DNA from: Candidatus Bacteroides pullicola
Lineage (GTDB): Bacteria; Bacteroidota; Bacteroidia; Bacteroidales; Bacteroidaceae
DNA length: 52,635 nt
NCBI GenBank assembly: GCA_019115825.1
Contig: DXCV01000022.1
Span: 1-52,635, forward strand
Direction of reading: 5' to 3'
Shown here: piece by piece, positions 33,569 to 43,189 of the stretch
How the letters are laid out: every line of letters starts with the position of its first letter
Position numbering within the stretch: the first letter of the stretch is position 1
The notes under the pieces: generated by a model
Seen by the model: the letters and a program-made list of their open reading frames with translations, nothing else
Databases searched by the model: none
What the model was told of the DNA's origin: nothing
Program-made: the position numbers and the translations under genes

Positions 33569-34168
33569 TCATTTCAGCAGTGCATAGAGCTGGTCATACG
33601 TTTGTTTCAGCCTGTCTATGTCGTATCCGCTTTTGGTAAATACGCCATGAAACGCCCGGCCTAAATAGGCGTCTTCGTAAAGATAACTGAGGGTGGATGC
33701 ATCCAAACCGTTTCTGATTTCTCCGGTGGCCGTTGCTTTTTCAATGACCGATTTCCAAATTTGCAGTTCTTCTGCATACCATAGGGCGGTTTGCTCCTTG
33801 AAATTCGGTATATAGGTCAACGCTGAATTTTCGATGCGCATCAGTGCCTCATTGATGTTGACAATACCCATGGCGAACAGCTGTTCTTGTTCACGCTTCA
33901 GCGTTTCGATGAAATACGTGTAAAACGAGCAGAGGGACAACTTGTAGGCATCGGGCACAGCTTTCAGGGAAGATGCTCCATAGACGAAGGTGCGTACCAC
34001 CTCGCTGAACAGTCCCTCCTTGTTCTTGAAATAATACACCATGGAGCCGCGACTGATTCCGATTTCTTTCTCCATGACGCTGAACGACACGCGGTCGTAG
34101 GGCATCGTGGCGAATAGCCTGAATGCCTCCATGAGAATCTTCTGACGACTGGTATCTCCTTTGCCCAT
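33569..34168 (-). CDS. TetR/AcrR family transcriptional regulator
   Basis: This 199-aa regulator has an N-terminal helix-turn-helix of TetR type (TSRQKILMEAFRLFATMPYDRVSFSVMEKEIGISRGSMVYYFKNKEGLF) and a variable ligand-binding C-terminal domain. The frame is open to 34288, but the -7-like element at 34196-34203 and the family N-terminus (MGKGDTSRQKIL) support ATG 34168. It is convergent with receptor 2 (16 bp apart) and divergent from the TamL-like gene. It may control the GLPGLI/receptor locus or itself; its target is not visible. Confidence 0.9.
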   Translation of the reverse strand: MGKGDTSRQKILMEAFRLFATMPYDRVSFSVMEKEIGISRGSMVYYFKNKEGLFSEVVRTFVYGASSLKAVPDAYKLSLCSFYTYFIETLKREQEQLFAMGIVNINEALMRIENSALTYIPNFKEQTALWYAEELQIWKSVIEKATATGEIRNGLDASTLSYLYEDAYLGRAFHGVFTKSGYDIDRLKQTYDQLYALLK

Positions 34169-34195
34169 ACTGATATATCGGTTTGAATCCGTGTG

Positions 34196-34203
34196 CGAAG
34201 GTA
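34196..34203 (-). promoter_or_regulatory. -7-like element of the TetR gene
   Basis: On the - strand this reads TACCTTCG, one base from the TAnnTTTG consensus, 28 bp before the start. Confidence 0.5.
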
Positions 34204-34255
34204 CGAAGATATGCCGATATAGGGAAATTTTAGCATCATTTCTCTGCCCTTTCCT

Positions 34256-34344
34256 GTCTCTTTTCCCAATAAGCCTTGAAAGAGACATAAAAGAGACCTG
34301 AAAGAGACTTGAAAGAGACCAGAAAGAGACCTGAAAGAAACCTT
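34256..34344 (+). repeat. 11-bp tandem repeat array with inverted head (family A, locus 2)
   Basis: Six 11-bp units (34279-34344) follow the consensus AAAGAGACCTG, with variants ending ATA, CAG or CTT. An inverted unit GTCTCTTT (34256-34263) precedes the array and can pair with the first AAAGAGAC (34279-34286). The array lies between the divergent TetR and TamL-like genes, just upstream of the latter's promoter. Confidence 0.9.
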
Positions 34345-34381
34345 TAGCAAATGCCGCGTTGGGATTTTGGGGAGAAAAGCG

Positions 34382-34389
34382 TACCTTTG
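34382..34389 (+). promoter_or_regulatory. -7 promoter element of the TamL-like gene
   Basis: TACCTTTG, 38 bp before ATG 34428 and only 37 bp after the last 11-bp repeat unit. It lies inside the longest possible frame, which supports the shorter start. Confidence 0.75.
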
Positions 34390-34427
34390 TGACCAGTTAC
34401 CAATCTGCTTCATCGAAGAAAGAGAAT

Positions 34428-36731
34428 ATGAGGAATATCGTCCGCATCGTCCTGCTTTGCGCCTTGGCCTTGGGGCTGGCTGCATGCTCCACCACCAAGT
34501 ACGTGCCCGAGGGCTCGTATTTGCTGGACGATGTGCACATCCGGACGGACAACAAGGACGTGCGTCCCTCGCAACTCTCGATGTATGTCCGCCAGCATCC
34601 CAACTCCAAGTGGTTCAGCCTGATAAAGACGCAACTCTATGTCTACAACTGGTCGGGGCGCGACTCTACCAAGTGGATTAACCGTGTGCTCAGGCGGATG
34701 GGCGATGCCCCTGTCATTTATAGCCATGAGGAGACGGAGCGCACAACGGAGGAAATCACCAAAGCCGTGCGCAACATGGGGTATATGGGGGCCACGGTGG
34801 AGCCTGTCCGCGAGGTGTCCGGTCGGAAAATGACGCTGGCCTATCGCGTGCAGACGGGGAAGCCTTACCGGGTGAACACGTTGAAGCTGGACGTGCAGGA
34901 TGAGCGTATTGCGGATTACATGCGCCAGGATTCGGCGGCTACCCTGCTGAAGGAGGGGATGATCTTCGATGTCAACGTGCTGGATGCCGAACGCCAGCGC
35001 ATCACGTCCGACCTCTTGCGCCGAGGGTATTATAAGTTCAACAAGGATTACATCACCTATACGGCCGACACCGTGCGCAACACGTATCTGGTGGATCTTA
35101 CCCTCCATTTGGCACCTTTCCGCCAAGGCGACTCGACCCAGCCCCACCGGCAATACCGCGTGGACAAGGTGTCTTTCATCACCGACTATGACATGATGCA
35201 GGGTTCGGAGGAAAACAGCATCCAGGTGAACGACTCGGTGCATTATGGCCCCTATCCCATTTACTTCAAAGACCGCCTTTACCTGCGCCCCAAGGTGTTG
35301 GTGAACAACCTGCATTTTGCTCCCGGGGATTTGTATGATGAAAATGCCGTGAGCCGCACCTATACCAACTTCGGACGTCTGCAGGCGTTGAAATACACCA
35401 ACATCCGATTCTTGGAGCAGGCGGAGGACAGCACTGCCCTGAGTGCCTACGTGTTGCTCACCAAGAACAAATCCCAGTCGGTGTCGTTCGAGGTGGACGG
35501 CACCAATTCGGCTGGCGACCTTGGGGCAGGCGGCTCGGTGTCTTACAATCATCGCAACCTTTTCCGCGGCTCGGAAGCCTTCATGTTGAAGCTCCGTGGC
35601 GCCTACGAGGCGGTGTCCGGCCTGCAAGGTACGGGCTATAACCAAAACTATATCGAGCTGGGGGCAGAGGCTACCATCAACTTCCCGCGCTTTCTTTTCC
35701 CTTTCCTCTCCCGCAATTTCACCCGTCGCATATCCGCCACTACGGAGTTCGGCCTTCAATACAACTACCAGATGCGCCCGGAGTTCACGCGTATCGTGGC
35801 TTCGGCGGGGTGGAGCTACAAGTGGGGCATGCAGCACGTCCGCGCCCAGCATCGCATCGACTTGCTGGACATCAACTACCTGTACATGCCTTGGATGGAC
35901 GAGTCTTTCCGTCAGCTCTACCTTGAGCAGGAGCAGAACTATATCTTGAAGTATAACTACGAGGACCGCTTCATCGTACGCACAGGATACAGTTACACGT
36001 ACAACAGTGCGGGGCGCGCCTTGATGAACAACGCCACGCTGGGCAATTCGTACACCGTGCGCTTCAACTTCGAGTCGGCAGGCAATGTGCTTTACGCCTT
36101 GGCGCGTGCCACCAAGATGCGGAAGAACGAGGCGGGAGAATATACCCTCTTGGGCATCCCCTTTGCCCAATACCTGAAGTTTGATGCGGATTTTGCCAAG
36201 AACATCGTGATAGACAGCCGCAATTCCCTGGCTTTCCATGTGGGGGCGGGCATAGCCATCCCGTACGGCAACGCTTCGGTGGTACCCTTCGAGAAGCGCT
36301 ACTTCTCCGGCGGGGCGAACAGCGTCCGCGGATGGTCGGTGCGCGATTTGGGTCCCGGCTCTTTCCCCGGCGACAATAATTTCCTGAATCAGTCGGGCGA
36401 CATCAAGCTGGACGCGAGCATCGAATACCGCACGCGACTTTTCTGGAAATTCCGCGGTGCCGTCTTCGTCGATGCGGGCAACATCTGGACGTTGCGCGAG
36501 TATGAGGAGCAACCCGGCGGGAAGTTCGAGTTCGACAAGTTCTACAAGCAGATTGCCGTGGCCTACGGCGTGGGGCTTCGTCTGGACTTGGATTTCTTCG
36601 TGTTGCGCTTCGACGGGGGCATGAAGGCCATCAATCCTGTCTATGAGACCGGGCGTCTGCGCTATCCCATAGCCCACCCCAACTTCAAGCGGGATTTTGC
36701 CTTCCACTTTGCCGTGGGCTACCCCTTCTGA
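34428..36731 (+). CDS. Omp85-family outer-membrane lipoprotein (TamL-like)
   Basis: This protein (767 aa from ATG 34428) has a lipoprotein signal with lipobox GLAAC (Cys 20). POTRA-like repeats follow (PYRVNTLKLDVQDERIADYM and later YRVDKVSFITDYDM), then an Omp85 C-terminal beta-barrel with YFSGGANSVRGWSVRDLGPG and the final strand KRDFAFHFAVGYPF. Lipid-anchored TamA relatives of this type in Bacteroidetes are called TamL and help insert outer-membrane proteins. The usual partner TamB is not adjacent here. A frame from 34359 exists, but the promoter at 34382 and the lipobox favour 34428. Confidence 0.88.
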   Translation: MRNIVRIVLLCALALGLAACSTTKYVPEGSYLLDDVHIRTDNKDVRPSQLSMYVRQHPNSKWFSLIKTQLYVYNWSGRDSTKWINRVLRRMGDAPVIYSHEETERTTEEITKAVRNMGYMGATVEPVREVSGRKMTLAYRVQTGKPYRVNTLKLDVQDERIADYMRQDSAATLLKEGMIFDVNVLDAERQRITSDLLRRGYYKFNKDYITYTADTVRNTYLVDLTLHLAPFRQGDSTQPHRQYRVDKVSFITDYDMMQGSEENSIQVNDSVHYGPYPIYFKDRLYLRPKVLVNNLHFAPGDLYDENAVSRTYTNFGRLQALKYTNIRFLEQAEDSTALSAYVLLTKNKSQSVSFEVDGTNSAGDLGAGGSVSYNHRNLFRGSEAFMLKLRGAYEAVSGLQGTGYNQNYIELGAEATINFPRFLFPFLSRNFTRRISATTEFGLQYNYQMRPEFTRIVASAGWSYKWGMQHVRAQHRIDLLDINYLYMPWMDESFRQLYLEQEQNYILKYNYEDRFIVRTGYSYTYNSAGRALMNNATLGNSYTVRFNFESAGNVLYALARATKMRKNEAGEYTLLGIPFAQYLKFDADFAKNIVIDSRNSLAFHVGAGIAIPYGNASVVPFEKRYFSGGANSVRGWSVRDLGPGSFPGDNNFLNQSGDIKLDASIEYRTRLFWKFRGAVFVDAGNIWTLREYEEQPGGKFEFDKFYKQIAVAYGVGLRLDLDFFVLRFDGGMKAINPVYETGRLRYPIAHPNFKRDFAFHFAVGYPF

Positions 36732-36779
36732 GCGGGCGCAATTTATCGGCAAATGTTTTCTTACTTCGTGTAAAACCCG

Positions 36780-36787
36780 TATTTTTG
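36780..36787 (+). promoter_or_regulatory. -7 promoter element of the Dabb-DsbD unit
   Basis: TATTTTTG matches TAnnTTTG and lies 72 bp upstream of the Dabb start codon (36860). Confidence 0.55.
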
Positions 36788-36859
36788 CAGCTTGATAGAA
36801 AACCCGCCTCGGCGGGGATAGGTAGCGTCAAGAAAATAAATCAAATAAATATCAAAGGT

Positions 36860-37159
36860 ATGGTAAAACACATCGTATTATTCAAGTTGAAAGACGAGGC
36901 TCCGGCTGAGAAGAAGCTGGAAGCCATGCACGCTTTCAAGCAGGCCATCGAGGCTTTGCCCGCCCGAATCCCCTTCATCCGCAAGGTGGAAGTCGGGTTG
37001 AACATCAATCCCGGCGAGACGTGGAGCATCGCCCTGTACAGCGAATTTGATACGCTGGAAGACGTGAAGGCCTATGCCGTGCATCCCGACCATGTGGCTG
37101 CCGGTGCCTTGCTGGCCGAGGTGCGCGAGAGCCGGGCATGCGTGGATTATGAAATCTGA
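36860..37159 (+). CDS. Dabb family (stress-responsive alpha/beta barrel) protein
   Basis: This 99-aa protein is a single ferredoxin-like Dabb domain (MVKHIVLFKLKDEAP, VEVGLNINPGETWSIALYSEFDTLEDVKAYAVHPDH). The conserved HPDH segment is present. Such proteins dimerise into a barrel; their role in bacteria is mostly unknown. The frame is open to 36785, but the extension is not Dabb-like. The dsbD gene starts 15 bp downstream, probably on the same transcript. Confidence 0.9.
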   Translation: MVKHIVLFKLKDEAPAEKKLEAMHAFKQAIEALPARIPFIRKVEVGLNINPGETWSIALYSEFDTLEDVKAYAVHPDHVAAGALLAEVRESRACVDYEI

Positions 37160-37174
37160 TGTCGGACGAGAAAC

Positions 37175-39160
37175 ATGGAAATGAACATGAAGAAATCCGT
37201 ATTCTTTTTTTGTCTGCTCTTGGTGGCTTTAGTAACCCGGGCGCAGATATTAGAGCCCGTCACCTTCAAGACCGAATGGAAACAGGTGTCGGACGAGACA
37301 GTGGAAATCGTGTTTACGGGCACCATCGACCCGGGTTGGCACGTCTATTCGACGGACTTGGGCGACGGAGGTCCTATCTCCGCTACTTTCAATGTGGATA
37401 AGATTCAGGGTGCCGAGCCGGTGGGTAAGTTGAAGCCCGTGGGCAAGGAGGTGTCCGGTTTCGACCCGATGTTCGAGATGCAGGTGCGTTATTTTGAGAA
37501 AACGGCGCAGTTTGTCCAGGAGCTCAAGCTGACGGGCGGCGCCTACGCCGTAGAAGGCTACTTGGAGTATGGTGCCTGCAACGACGAGAATTGCCTGCCT
37601 CCCACGCAAGTGCCTTTCAGCTTCCAGGGCGAGGGAGCGGGTGCACCCGCACAATCCTTGGCGGAGGCGGACACAAAGCTTGGCGAAGAGGCTGCCAATG
37701 TGCCTGCAAACGCCGTGTCCGGTCAGCCGGACTATTGGAAGCCGGTCATCGACCAGCTCAATTCGTTTGGCGAGACCGTCGCCCCGCGTGACCTCTCCTG
37801 GCTCTATGTCTTCGGCATGGGCTTCCTGGGCGGTCTGCTGGCGTTGTTCACCCCTTGCGTGTGGCCCATCATCCCCATGACGGTCAGCTTCTTCCTGAAG
37901 CGCACGAAAGATAAGAAGAAGGGCATCCGCGATGCCTGCACGTATGGCGCGGCCATCATCGTTATCTACGTGGCGTTGGGCCTGATTATCACCGCCTTGT
38001 TTGGTGCCAGCGCGCTCAATGCGCTTTCCACCAATGCCGTGTTCAACATCTTCTTCTGCCTGCTGCTGGTGGTGTTTGCCGCCTCGTTCTTCGGCGCGTT
38101 CGAGATTACGCTGCCGTCGAAGTGGAGCAATGCGGTGGACAGCAAGGCTGAGCAGACGACGGGACTTATCAGCATCTTCCTGATGGCCTTCACGCTCTCG
38201 CTGGTCAGCTTTTCGTGCACGGGTCCCATCATCGGCTTCCTGCTGGTGGAGGTGAGCACCACGGGCAGCATCGTGGGGCCGGCTATCGGCATGTTCGGCT
38301 TTGCCCTGGCGTTGGCGTTGCCTTTCACGCTGTTCGCCCTTTTCCCCTCCTGGTTGAAGTCGATGCCGAAGTCGGGCGGGTGGATGAATGTCATCAAGGT
38401 GGTGTTGGGCTTCATCGAGCTGGCGTTTGCGTTGAAATTCCTCTCCGTGGCCGATCTGGCCTACGGCTGGCATATCCTCGACCGTGAGACCTTCCTCGCC
38501 ATTTGGATTGTGCTCTTTGCGCTGCTGGGTTTCTACCTATTGGGCAAAATCAAGTTCCCGCACGACGACGAGGAGACCAAAGTCAGCGTGCCGCGCTTCT
38601 TCCTGGCCCTGGCTTCGCTGGCGTTTGCCGTGTATATGGTGCCCGGCCTCTGGGGTGCCCCGCTGAAAGCCGTGAGCGCCTTTGCGCCGCCCTTGCAGAC
38701 GCAGGACTTCAACCTCTATGCCGACGAGGTGCACGCCAAGTATATGGATTATGATGCCGGTATGGCCTATGCCCGTCAGCAAGGCAAGCCCGTGATGTTG
38801 GACTTCACCGGCTACGGATGCGTCAATTGCCGCAAGATGGAGTTGGCCGTGTGGACAGATCCCAAGGTGAGCGACCTCATCAACAACGACTATGTCCTCA
38901 TCACGCTCTATGTGGACGAGAAGACGCCCCTGCCCGAACCCATCAAGGTGATGGAGAACGGCAAGGAGCGCATCCTCCGCACGGTGGGCGACAAGTGGAG
39001 CTACCTGCAGCGCGTCAAGTTCGGTGCCAACGCACAGCCCTTCTACGTCCTGATAGACAACGAGGGCAACCCGCTGAACAAGTCTTATTCCTACGACGAG
39101 GACATTGCCAAATATGTGGACTTCCTCGAGACGGGATTGGATAATTATAAGAAGAAATAA
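37175..39160 (+). CDS. dsbD: Thiol:disulfide interchange protein DsbD family
   Basis: This 661-aa protein moves reducing power from the cytosol to the periplasm. It has three parts: a signal peptide and N-terminal immunoglobulin-like domain (about 20-145), a central membrane domain with the redox cysteines in FTPCVWPIIPMTVSFF and SFSCTGPIIGF, and a C-terminal thioredoxin-like domain with CVNC at about residues 549-552. ATGs at 37175, 37181 and 37187 are all possible; the last gives the neatest signal peptide (MKKSVFFFCLLLVALVTRAQ). It is 15 bp behind the Dabb gene. Confidence 0.93.
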   Translation: MEMNMKKSVFFFCLLLVALVTRAQILEPVTFKTEWKQVSDETVEIVFTGTIDPGWHVYSTDLGDGGPISATFNVDKIQGAEPVGKLKPVGKEVSGFDPMFEMQVRYFEKTAQFVQELKLTGGAYAVEGYLEYGACNDENCLPPTQVPFSFQGEGAGAPAQSLAEADTKLGEEAANVPANAVSGQPDYWKPVIDQLNSFGETVAPRDLSWLYVFGMGFLGGLLALFTPCVWPIIPMTVSFFLKRTKDKKKGIRDACTYGAAIIVIYVALGLIITALFGASALNALSTNAVFNIFFCLLLVVFAASFFGAFEITLPSKWSNAVDSKAEQTTGLISIFLMAFTLSLVSFSCTGPIIGFLLVEVSTTGSIVGPAIGMFGFALALALPFTLFALFPSWLKSMPKSGGWMNVIKVVLGFIELAFALKFLSVADLAYGWHILDRETFLAIWIVLFALLGFYLLGKIKFPHDDEETKVSVPRFFLALASLAFAVYMVPGLWGAPLKAVSAFAPPLQTQDFNLYADEVHAKYMDYDAGMAYARQQGKPVMLDFTGYGCVNCRKMELAVWTDPKVSDLINNDYVLITLYVDEKTPLPEPIKVMENGKERILRTVGDKWSYLQRVKFGANAQPFYVLIDNEGNPLNKSYSYDEDIAKYVDFLETGLDNYKKK

Positions 39161-39299
39161 GGAGCGGATACGTCCGCTGACTTATCTCTTGTCCCCGGAT
39201 GCCTGGTGGCGTCTGGGGGCTTGTTTTTATCGGACTAAGAGAGCTTTTATACCAGATAAAAAAGGCTTTTATATAATAGTAACAAATACCCTATCACTT

Positions 39300-40337
39300 A
39301 TGTTAGCATATACCTATATCAAGCAAGGCGAGTTCCGCCTATTGGACAAGCCGAAGCCCGTGTTGCTGGACGAGCGCGATGCCATCGTCCGCGTCACCCT
39401 GGGCAGCATCTGCACTAGCGACCTGCACATCAAGCATGGCAGCGTGCCCCGTGCCGTGCCGGGCATCACCGTAGGCCACGAGATGGTGGGCGTGGTGGAG
39501 CAGGTGGGGAGTGCCGTCACCCATGTCCGTCCGGGCGACCGCGTCACCGTGAACGTGGAGACCTTCTGTGGCGAATGTTTCTTCTGCAAGCATGGCTATG
39601 TGAACAACTGCACCGACCCCGACGGGGGCTGGGCGTTGGGCTGCCGCATCGACGGCGGGCAGGCGGAGTACGTCCGTGTGCCCCATGCCGACCAAGGACT
39701 TGATCGCATCCCCGATGGCGTGACGGACGAGCAGGCACTCTTCGTGGGCGATGTCTTGGCCACCGGCTTTTGGGCGGCACGCATATCGGACATTACGCCG
39801 GAGGATACCGTGCTCATCATCGGTGCCGGGCCCACGGGCATCTGCACCCTGTTGTGTGTGATGCTGAAGCACCCCAAGCGCATCATCATTTGTGAGAAAT
39901 CGGCTGAACGTCGCGCCTTCGTGCAAGCGCATTATCCCGATGTCCTTCTGACGGAGCCGGAGACTTGTGCAGGGTTTGTCCGCGCGCATTCCGATCACGG
40001 CGGCGCCGATGTGGTGCTGGAAGTGGCGGGAGCCGATGATACTTTCCGCTTGGCGTGGGAGTGTGCCCGCCCCAATGCGACGGTCACGGTGGTGGCGCTC
40101 TACGACCGTCCGCAGGTGCTTCCGCTGCCCGACATGTATGGCAAGAACCTCACCTTCAAGACCGGCGGCGTGGACGGATGCGACTGCGCCGAGATTCTCC
40201 GTCTGATAGCCGAAGGACGGATTGACACCACGCCGCTCATTACGCACCGCTATCCGCTGAGCCGGATTGAGGAGGCTTACCACCTCTTCGAGAGCAAGGC
40301 GGATGGGGTTATGAAAGTAGCGGTTTGCGAAGGATAG
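39300..40337 (+). CDS. Zinc-dependent alcohol dehydrogenase family protein
   Basis: This 345-aa medium-chain dehydrogenase/reductase oxidises an alcohol or polyol with NAD(P). The catalytic zinc region (SICTSDLHIKHG and VGHEMVGVVEQVG) and the structural zinc cysteines (CGECFFCKHGYVNNC) are present, followed by a Rossmann fold (VLIIGAGPTGICTLL). The frame is open upstream to 39105, overlapping dsbD, but ATG 39300 (MLAYTYIKQGEFRLLDKPK) matches the family start. Substrate is unknown; threonine or sorbitol dehydrogenase-like activity is possible. Confidence 0.9.
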   Translation: MLAYTYIKQGEFRLLDKPKPVLLDERDAIVRVTLGSICTSDLHIKHGSVPRAVPGITVGHEMVGVVEQVGSAVTHVRPGDRVTVNVETFCGECFFCKHGYVNNCTDPDGGWALGCRIDGGQAEYVRVPHADQGLDRIPDGVTDEQALFVGDVLATGFWAARISDITPEDTVLIIGAGPTGICTLLCVMLKHPKRIIICEKSAERRAFVQAHYPDVLLTEPETCAGFVRAHSDHGGADVVLEVAGADDTFRLAWECARPNATVTVVALYDRPQVLPLPDMYGKNLTFKTGGVDGCDCAEILRLIAEGRIDTTPLITHRYPLSRIEEAYHLFESKADGVMKVAVCEG

Positions 40338-40384
40338 GAATCAGAAGAAGATTTTTTCATTTACACCTTATTATATAGTATATT

Positions 40385-41710
40385 ATGGACATCCAACAGA
40401 CACTCGAACGCCTCGGACTTTCCGCCCTCACTTCAATGCAGCAGGCAGCTCATCAGGCTTGGACGGACGGGCACGACCTCGTCCTGCTCTCGCCTACGGG
40501 CACAGGCAAGACCTTGGCCTATTTGCTGCCTCTGGCGGAGGAACTCACAATGGATTGCGCTGAGGTGCAAGCCGTCATTGTCACCCCCACGCGTGAGTTG
40601 GCACAACAGACCGCCGAGGTTTACCGTTCGCTCGGTTCCTTGCCGCCCGCCCTCTGCCTGCACGGCGGACGCCCTACGATGGACGAACATCGGCGGCTGC
40701 GCGATGTGCATCCTGCCCTGGTCATTGCCACGCCCGGACGCCTCTGCGACCACTTGCGCAAGCAGAATTTCGACGCGGGCAGCGTGCGCACCCTTGTCAT
40801 CGACGAGTTCGACAAATGCCTTGAACTGGGCTTCCGCGATGAGCTGGAGGAACTTATCTCCGCTATGCCTGCCGTGCGGCGCCATGTGCTCCTCTCCGCT
40901 ACGGATGCTGAGGAAATCCCCGACTTCCTGTCCTTGGCAAAGAACGGTGCGGACGTCTGCCGTCTGGATTTCCTGGGTACGGGGACAAACGGAGAGCGGC
41001 TGGCCCTCTGCCAGGTGGCATCGCCCGCCAAGGATAAACTCGAAACGCTCTTCCGACTGCTCTGTGCGCTGGGTGACACTCCCTCGCTTGTCTTTGTCAA
41101 TCACCGCGAGAGTGTGGAGCGCATCGCCCGCTTCCTGAGGGAGGAACGCTATCCCTGCGCTGCTTTCCACGGTGGCATGGAGCAGGACGACCGCGAACGT
41201 GCCCTCTACAAATTCCGCAACGGCACCTCCGTGGCTCTTGTCTGCACCGACCTCGCCGCCCGCGGATTGGATATAGAAGGGGTGGGAGCCGTCATCCACT
41301 ATCACCTGCCGCTTCAAGCTGATGCCTTCACCCACCGCAACGGACGCACCGCCCGTTGGACGGCCACGGGTACTGCCTATGTCATCCTTGGCCCGGAAGA
41401 GAAGTTGCCCGGCTATGTGGAGGGCGATGTACCCGTCTTTGCTCTGCCGGAGAAGCCTGCCCCCGTACCTCGTCCCGTATGGGCTACTCTATATATAGGT
41501 AAAGGAAAACGCGACCGCTTGAGCAAAGGCGACGTGGTGGGTTTCCTCTGCAAGCAGGGAGGTTTGGGGCGCGTCGACCTGGGGCGCGTGGATGTGCTGC
41601 CCCGTTTTTCCCTTGCTGCCGTGCGTGCCGACCGTCTTCGCCAAGTGCTGCGATTGGTGCAAGGGGAGAAAATCAAGGGGTTGCGGACGCTCATCGAGGA
41701 GGCAAAGTGA
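40385..41710 (+). CDS. DEAD-box RNA helicase (DbpA-like)
   Basis: This 441-aa ATP-dependent RNA helicase has the two RecA-like domains. Motif I is SPTGTGKT (residues 36-43) and motif II is DEFD at 140-143, a change from the usual DEAD. Motif III is SAT, and HRNGRTAR is motif VI. The C-terminal region (LYIGKGKRDRLSKGDVVGFL..) matches the DbpA RNA-binding domain, which binds 23S rRNA hairpin 92 in E. coli and helps assemble the large ribosomal subunit. The same role is inferred here. It is not clearly in an operon. Confidence 0.88.
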   Translation: MDIQQTLERLGLSALTSMQQAAHQAWTDGHDLVLLSPTGTGKTLAYLLPLAEELTMDCAEVQAVIVTPTRELAQQTAEVYRSLGSLPPALCLHGGRPTMDEHRRLRDVHPALVIATPGRLCDHLRKQNFDAGSVRTLVIDEFDKCLELGFRDELEELISAMPAVRRHVLLSATDAEEIPDFLSLAKNGADVCRLDFLGTGTNGERLALCQVASPAKDKLETLFRLLCALGDTPSLVFVNHRESVERIARFLREERYPCAAFHGGMEQDDRERALYKFRNGTSVALVCTDLAARGLDIEGVGAVIHYHLPLQADAFTHRNGRTARWTATGTAYVILGPEEKLPGYVEGDVPVFALPEKPAPVPRPVWATLYIGKGKRDRLSKGDVVGFLCKQGGLGRVDLGRVDVLPRFSLAAVRADRLRQVLRLVQGEKIKGLRTLIEEAK

Positions 41711-41981
41711 TAAATATGCAGTTTTTATGCTGCTAATCTGATAGTCTGCTCCTATAGGGGTGCCGCATGTTACGGATTGTCATCTGTGTTTGGCTGGTGG
41801 CATCCCGGCATAACAAATTGGAACAAAAAACGACCATCCAACAATAAAACGAAAGGAAAATCGGGGGTATCAGTGAAAAAATAGCAGAAAAGGTTTGGTT
41901 TGATGAAATAATTCCGTAACTTCGCCCTGTCGAAAGACAACAAACAATGAACCTAATGTCAAACTAAAACCAATTTGACCT

Positions 41982-43049
41982 ATGCAGAAACATAACTTTA
42001 ATGCGGGACCTTCCATACTGCCCCGCGAGGTGATTGAGAAGACAGCACAAGCCATTCTTGACTACAACGGCTCAGGCCTTTCCTTGATGGAAATCAGCCA
42101 CCGTGCCAAGGACTTCCAACCCGTGGTGGACGAAGCACGCGCCTTGTTCAAGGAGTTGCTGCAGATTCCCGACGGATACAGCGTCCTTTTCCTGGGCGGC
42201 GGAGCAAGTTTGGAATTCTGTATGGTACCCTACAACTTCCTGGAGCACAAAGCTGCCTACCTCAACACAGGCACTTGGGCGAAGAAAGCCATCAAGGAAG
42301 CCAAAGGTTTCGGCGAGGTGGTCGAGGTGGCTTCATCGGCCGATGCCAACTACACCTTCATTCCTAAAGATTATACCGTGCCCGCCGATGCGGACTACTT
42401 CCATATCACGACCAACAACACCATCTTCGGCACCGAACTGAAGGCCGATCCCGACGTCAACGTGCCTTTGGTGGGCGACATGTCATCCGACATCTTCTCC
42501 CGTCCCGTGGATGTCTCCAAGTATATCTGCATCTATGGCGGCGCACAGAAGAACCTGGCTCCCTCCGGCGTGACCTTCGTCATCGTCAAGGAAGATGCCT
42601 TGGGCAAGGTCAGCCGCACCATCCCCACGATGCTGAACTACAAGACGCACGTGGATGCCGGCTCGATGTTCAACACACCGCCCGTAGTACCCATCTACGC
42701 CGCCTTGCAGACGCTCCGTTGGATTAAGGCGCAGGGAGGCATTCCTGAAATGCAGCGCCGCGCCGAAGAGCGTGCATCGTTGCTCTATGGCGAAATCGAC
42801 CGCAACAAGCTCTTCCAAGGCACGGCCGTTGAGGAAGACCGTTCGCGCATGAACATCTGCTTCGTCATGGCACCCGAATACAAGGAGTTGGAAGCTGAAT
42901 TCCTGGCCTTCGCTACCGAGCGTGGCATGGTGGGTATCAAAGGACACCGCAGCGTAGGCGGCTTCCGCGCATCCTGCTACAATGCTCTGCCGCTCAGCAG
43001 CGTGCAGGCACTTGTTGACTGCATGCAGGAGTTTGAACGCAAGCACTAA
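41982..43049 (+). CDS. serC: Phosphoserine aminotransferase
   Basis: This 355-aa PLP enzyme converts 3-phosphohydroxypyruvate to phosphoserine in serine synthesis and also acts in pyridoxal phosphate synthesis. The family start [14 protein letters not shown] is present, and the PLP-binding lysine is K190 in [11 protein letters not shown]. The C-terminus [16 protein letters not shown] is typical. A -7-like element TAACTTCG (about 41918-41925) precedes it. The leader holds a possible 6-codon frame (MNLMSN, from 41947). serA is not adjacent. The 271-bp gap before it shows nothing else. Confidence 0.96.
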   Translation: MQKHNFNAGPSILPREVIEKTAQAILDYNGSGLSLMEISHRAKDFQPVVDEARALFKELLQIPDGYSVLFLGGGASLEFCMVPYNFLEHKAAYLNTGTWAKKAIKEAKGFGEVVEVASSADANYTFIPKDYTVPADADYFHITTNNTIFGTELKADPDVNVPLVGDMSSDIFSRPVDVSKYICIYGGAQKNLAPSGVTFVIVKEDALGKVSRTIPTMLNYKTHVDAGSMFNTPPVVPIYAALQTLRWIKAQGGIPEMQRRAEERASLLYGEIDRNKLFQGTAVEEDRSRMNICFVMAPEYKELEAEFLAFATERGMVGIKGHRSVGGFRASCYNALPLSSVQALVDCMQEFERKH

Positions 43050-43066
43050 GCGGTAAATAGGAATTT

Positions 43067-43170
43067 ATGGCACGCAGATGACACAGATAGTACAGATGAC
43101 CGCAGATTTTAATAGGCAGATAATAAAGAATCTGCGCAAATCTGCTTAATCAGTGTCATCTGCGTGCCAT
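43067..43170. repeat. 104-bp palindromic repeat element
   Basis: Perfect 18-bp arms (43067-43084 and 43153-43170, starting ATGGCACGCAGATGACAC) enclose a second hairpin of CGCAGATT with AATCTGCG. The motif CAGAT recurs every 9-10 bp in the left half. It lies between serC and the GH5 gene and may act as a terminator. This looks like a dispersed palindromic element; a weaker relative with GCGGAT motifs lies at about 51130-51165. Confidence 0.85.
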
Positions 43171-43189
43171 CACCGATAAATTATCATTT

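Noticed and set aside
34410..36752. A 780-codon open frame on the - strand opposite the TamL-like gene
   Set aside because: The product is rich in H, V and R with no domain, and the + strand frame has a lipobox, POTRA repeats and a barrel. Long antisense frames like this arise from G+C-rich codon use.
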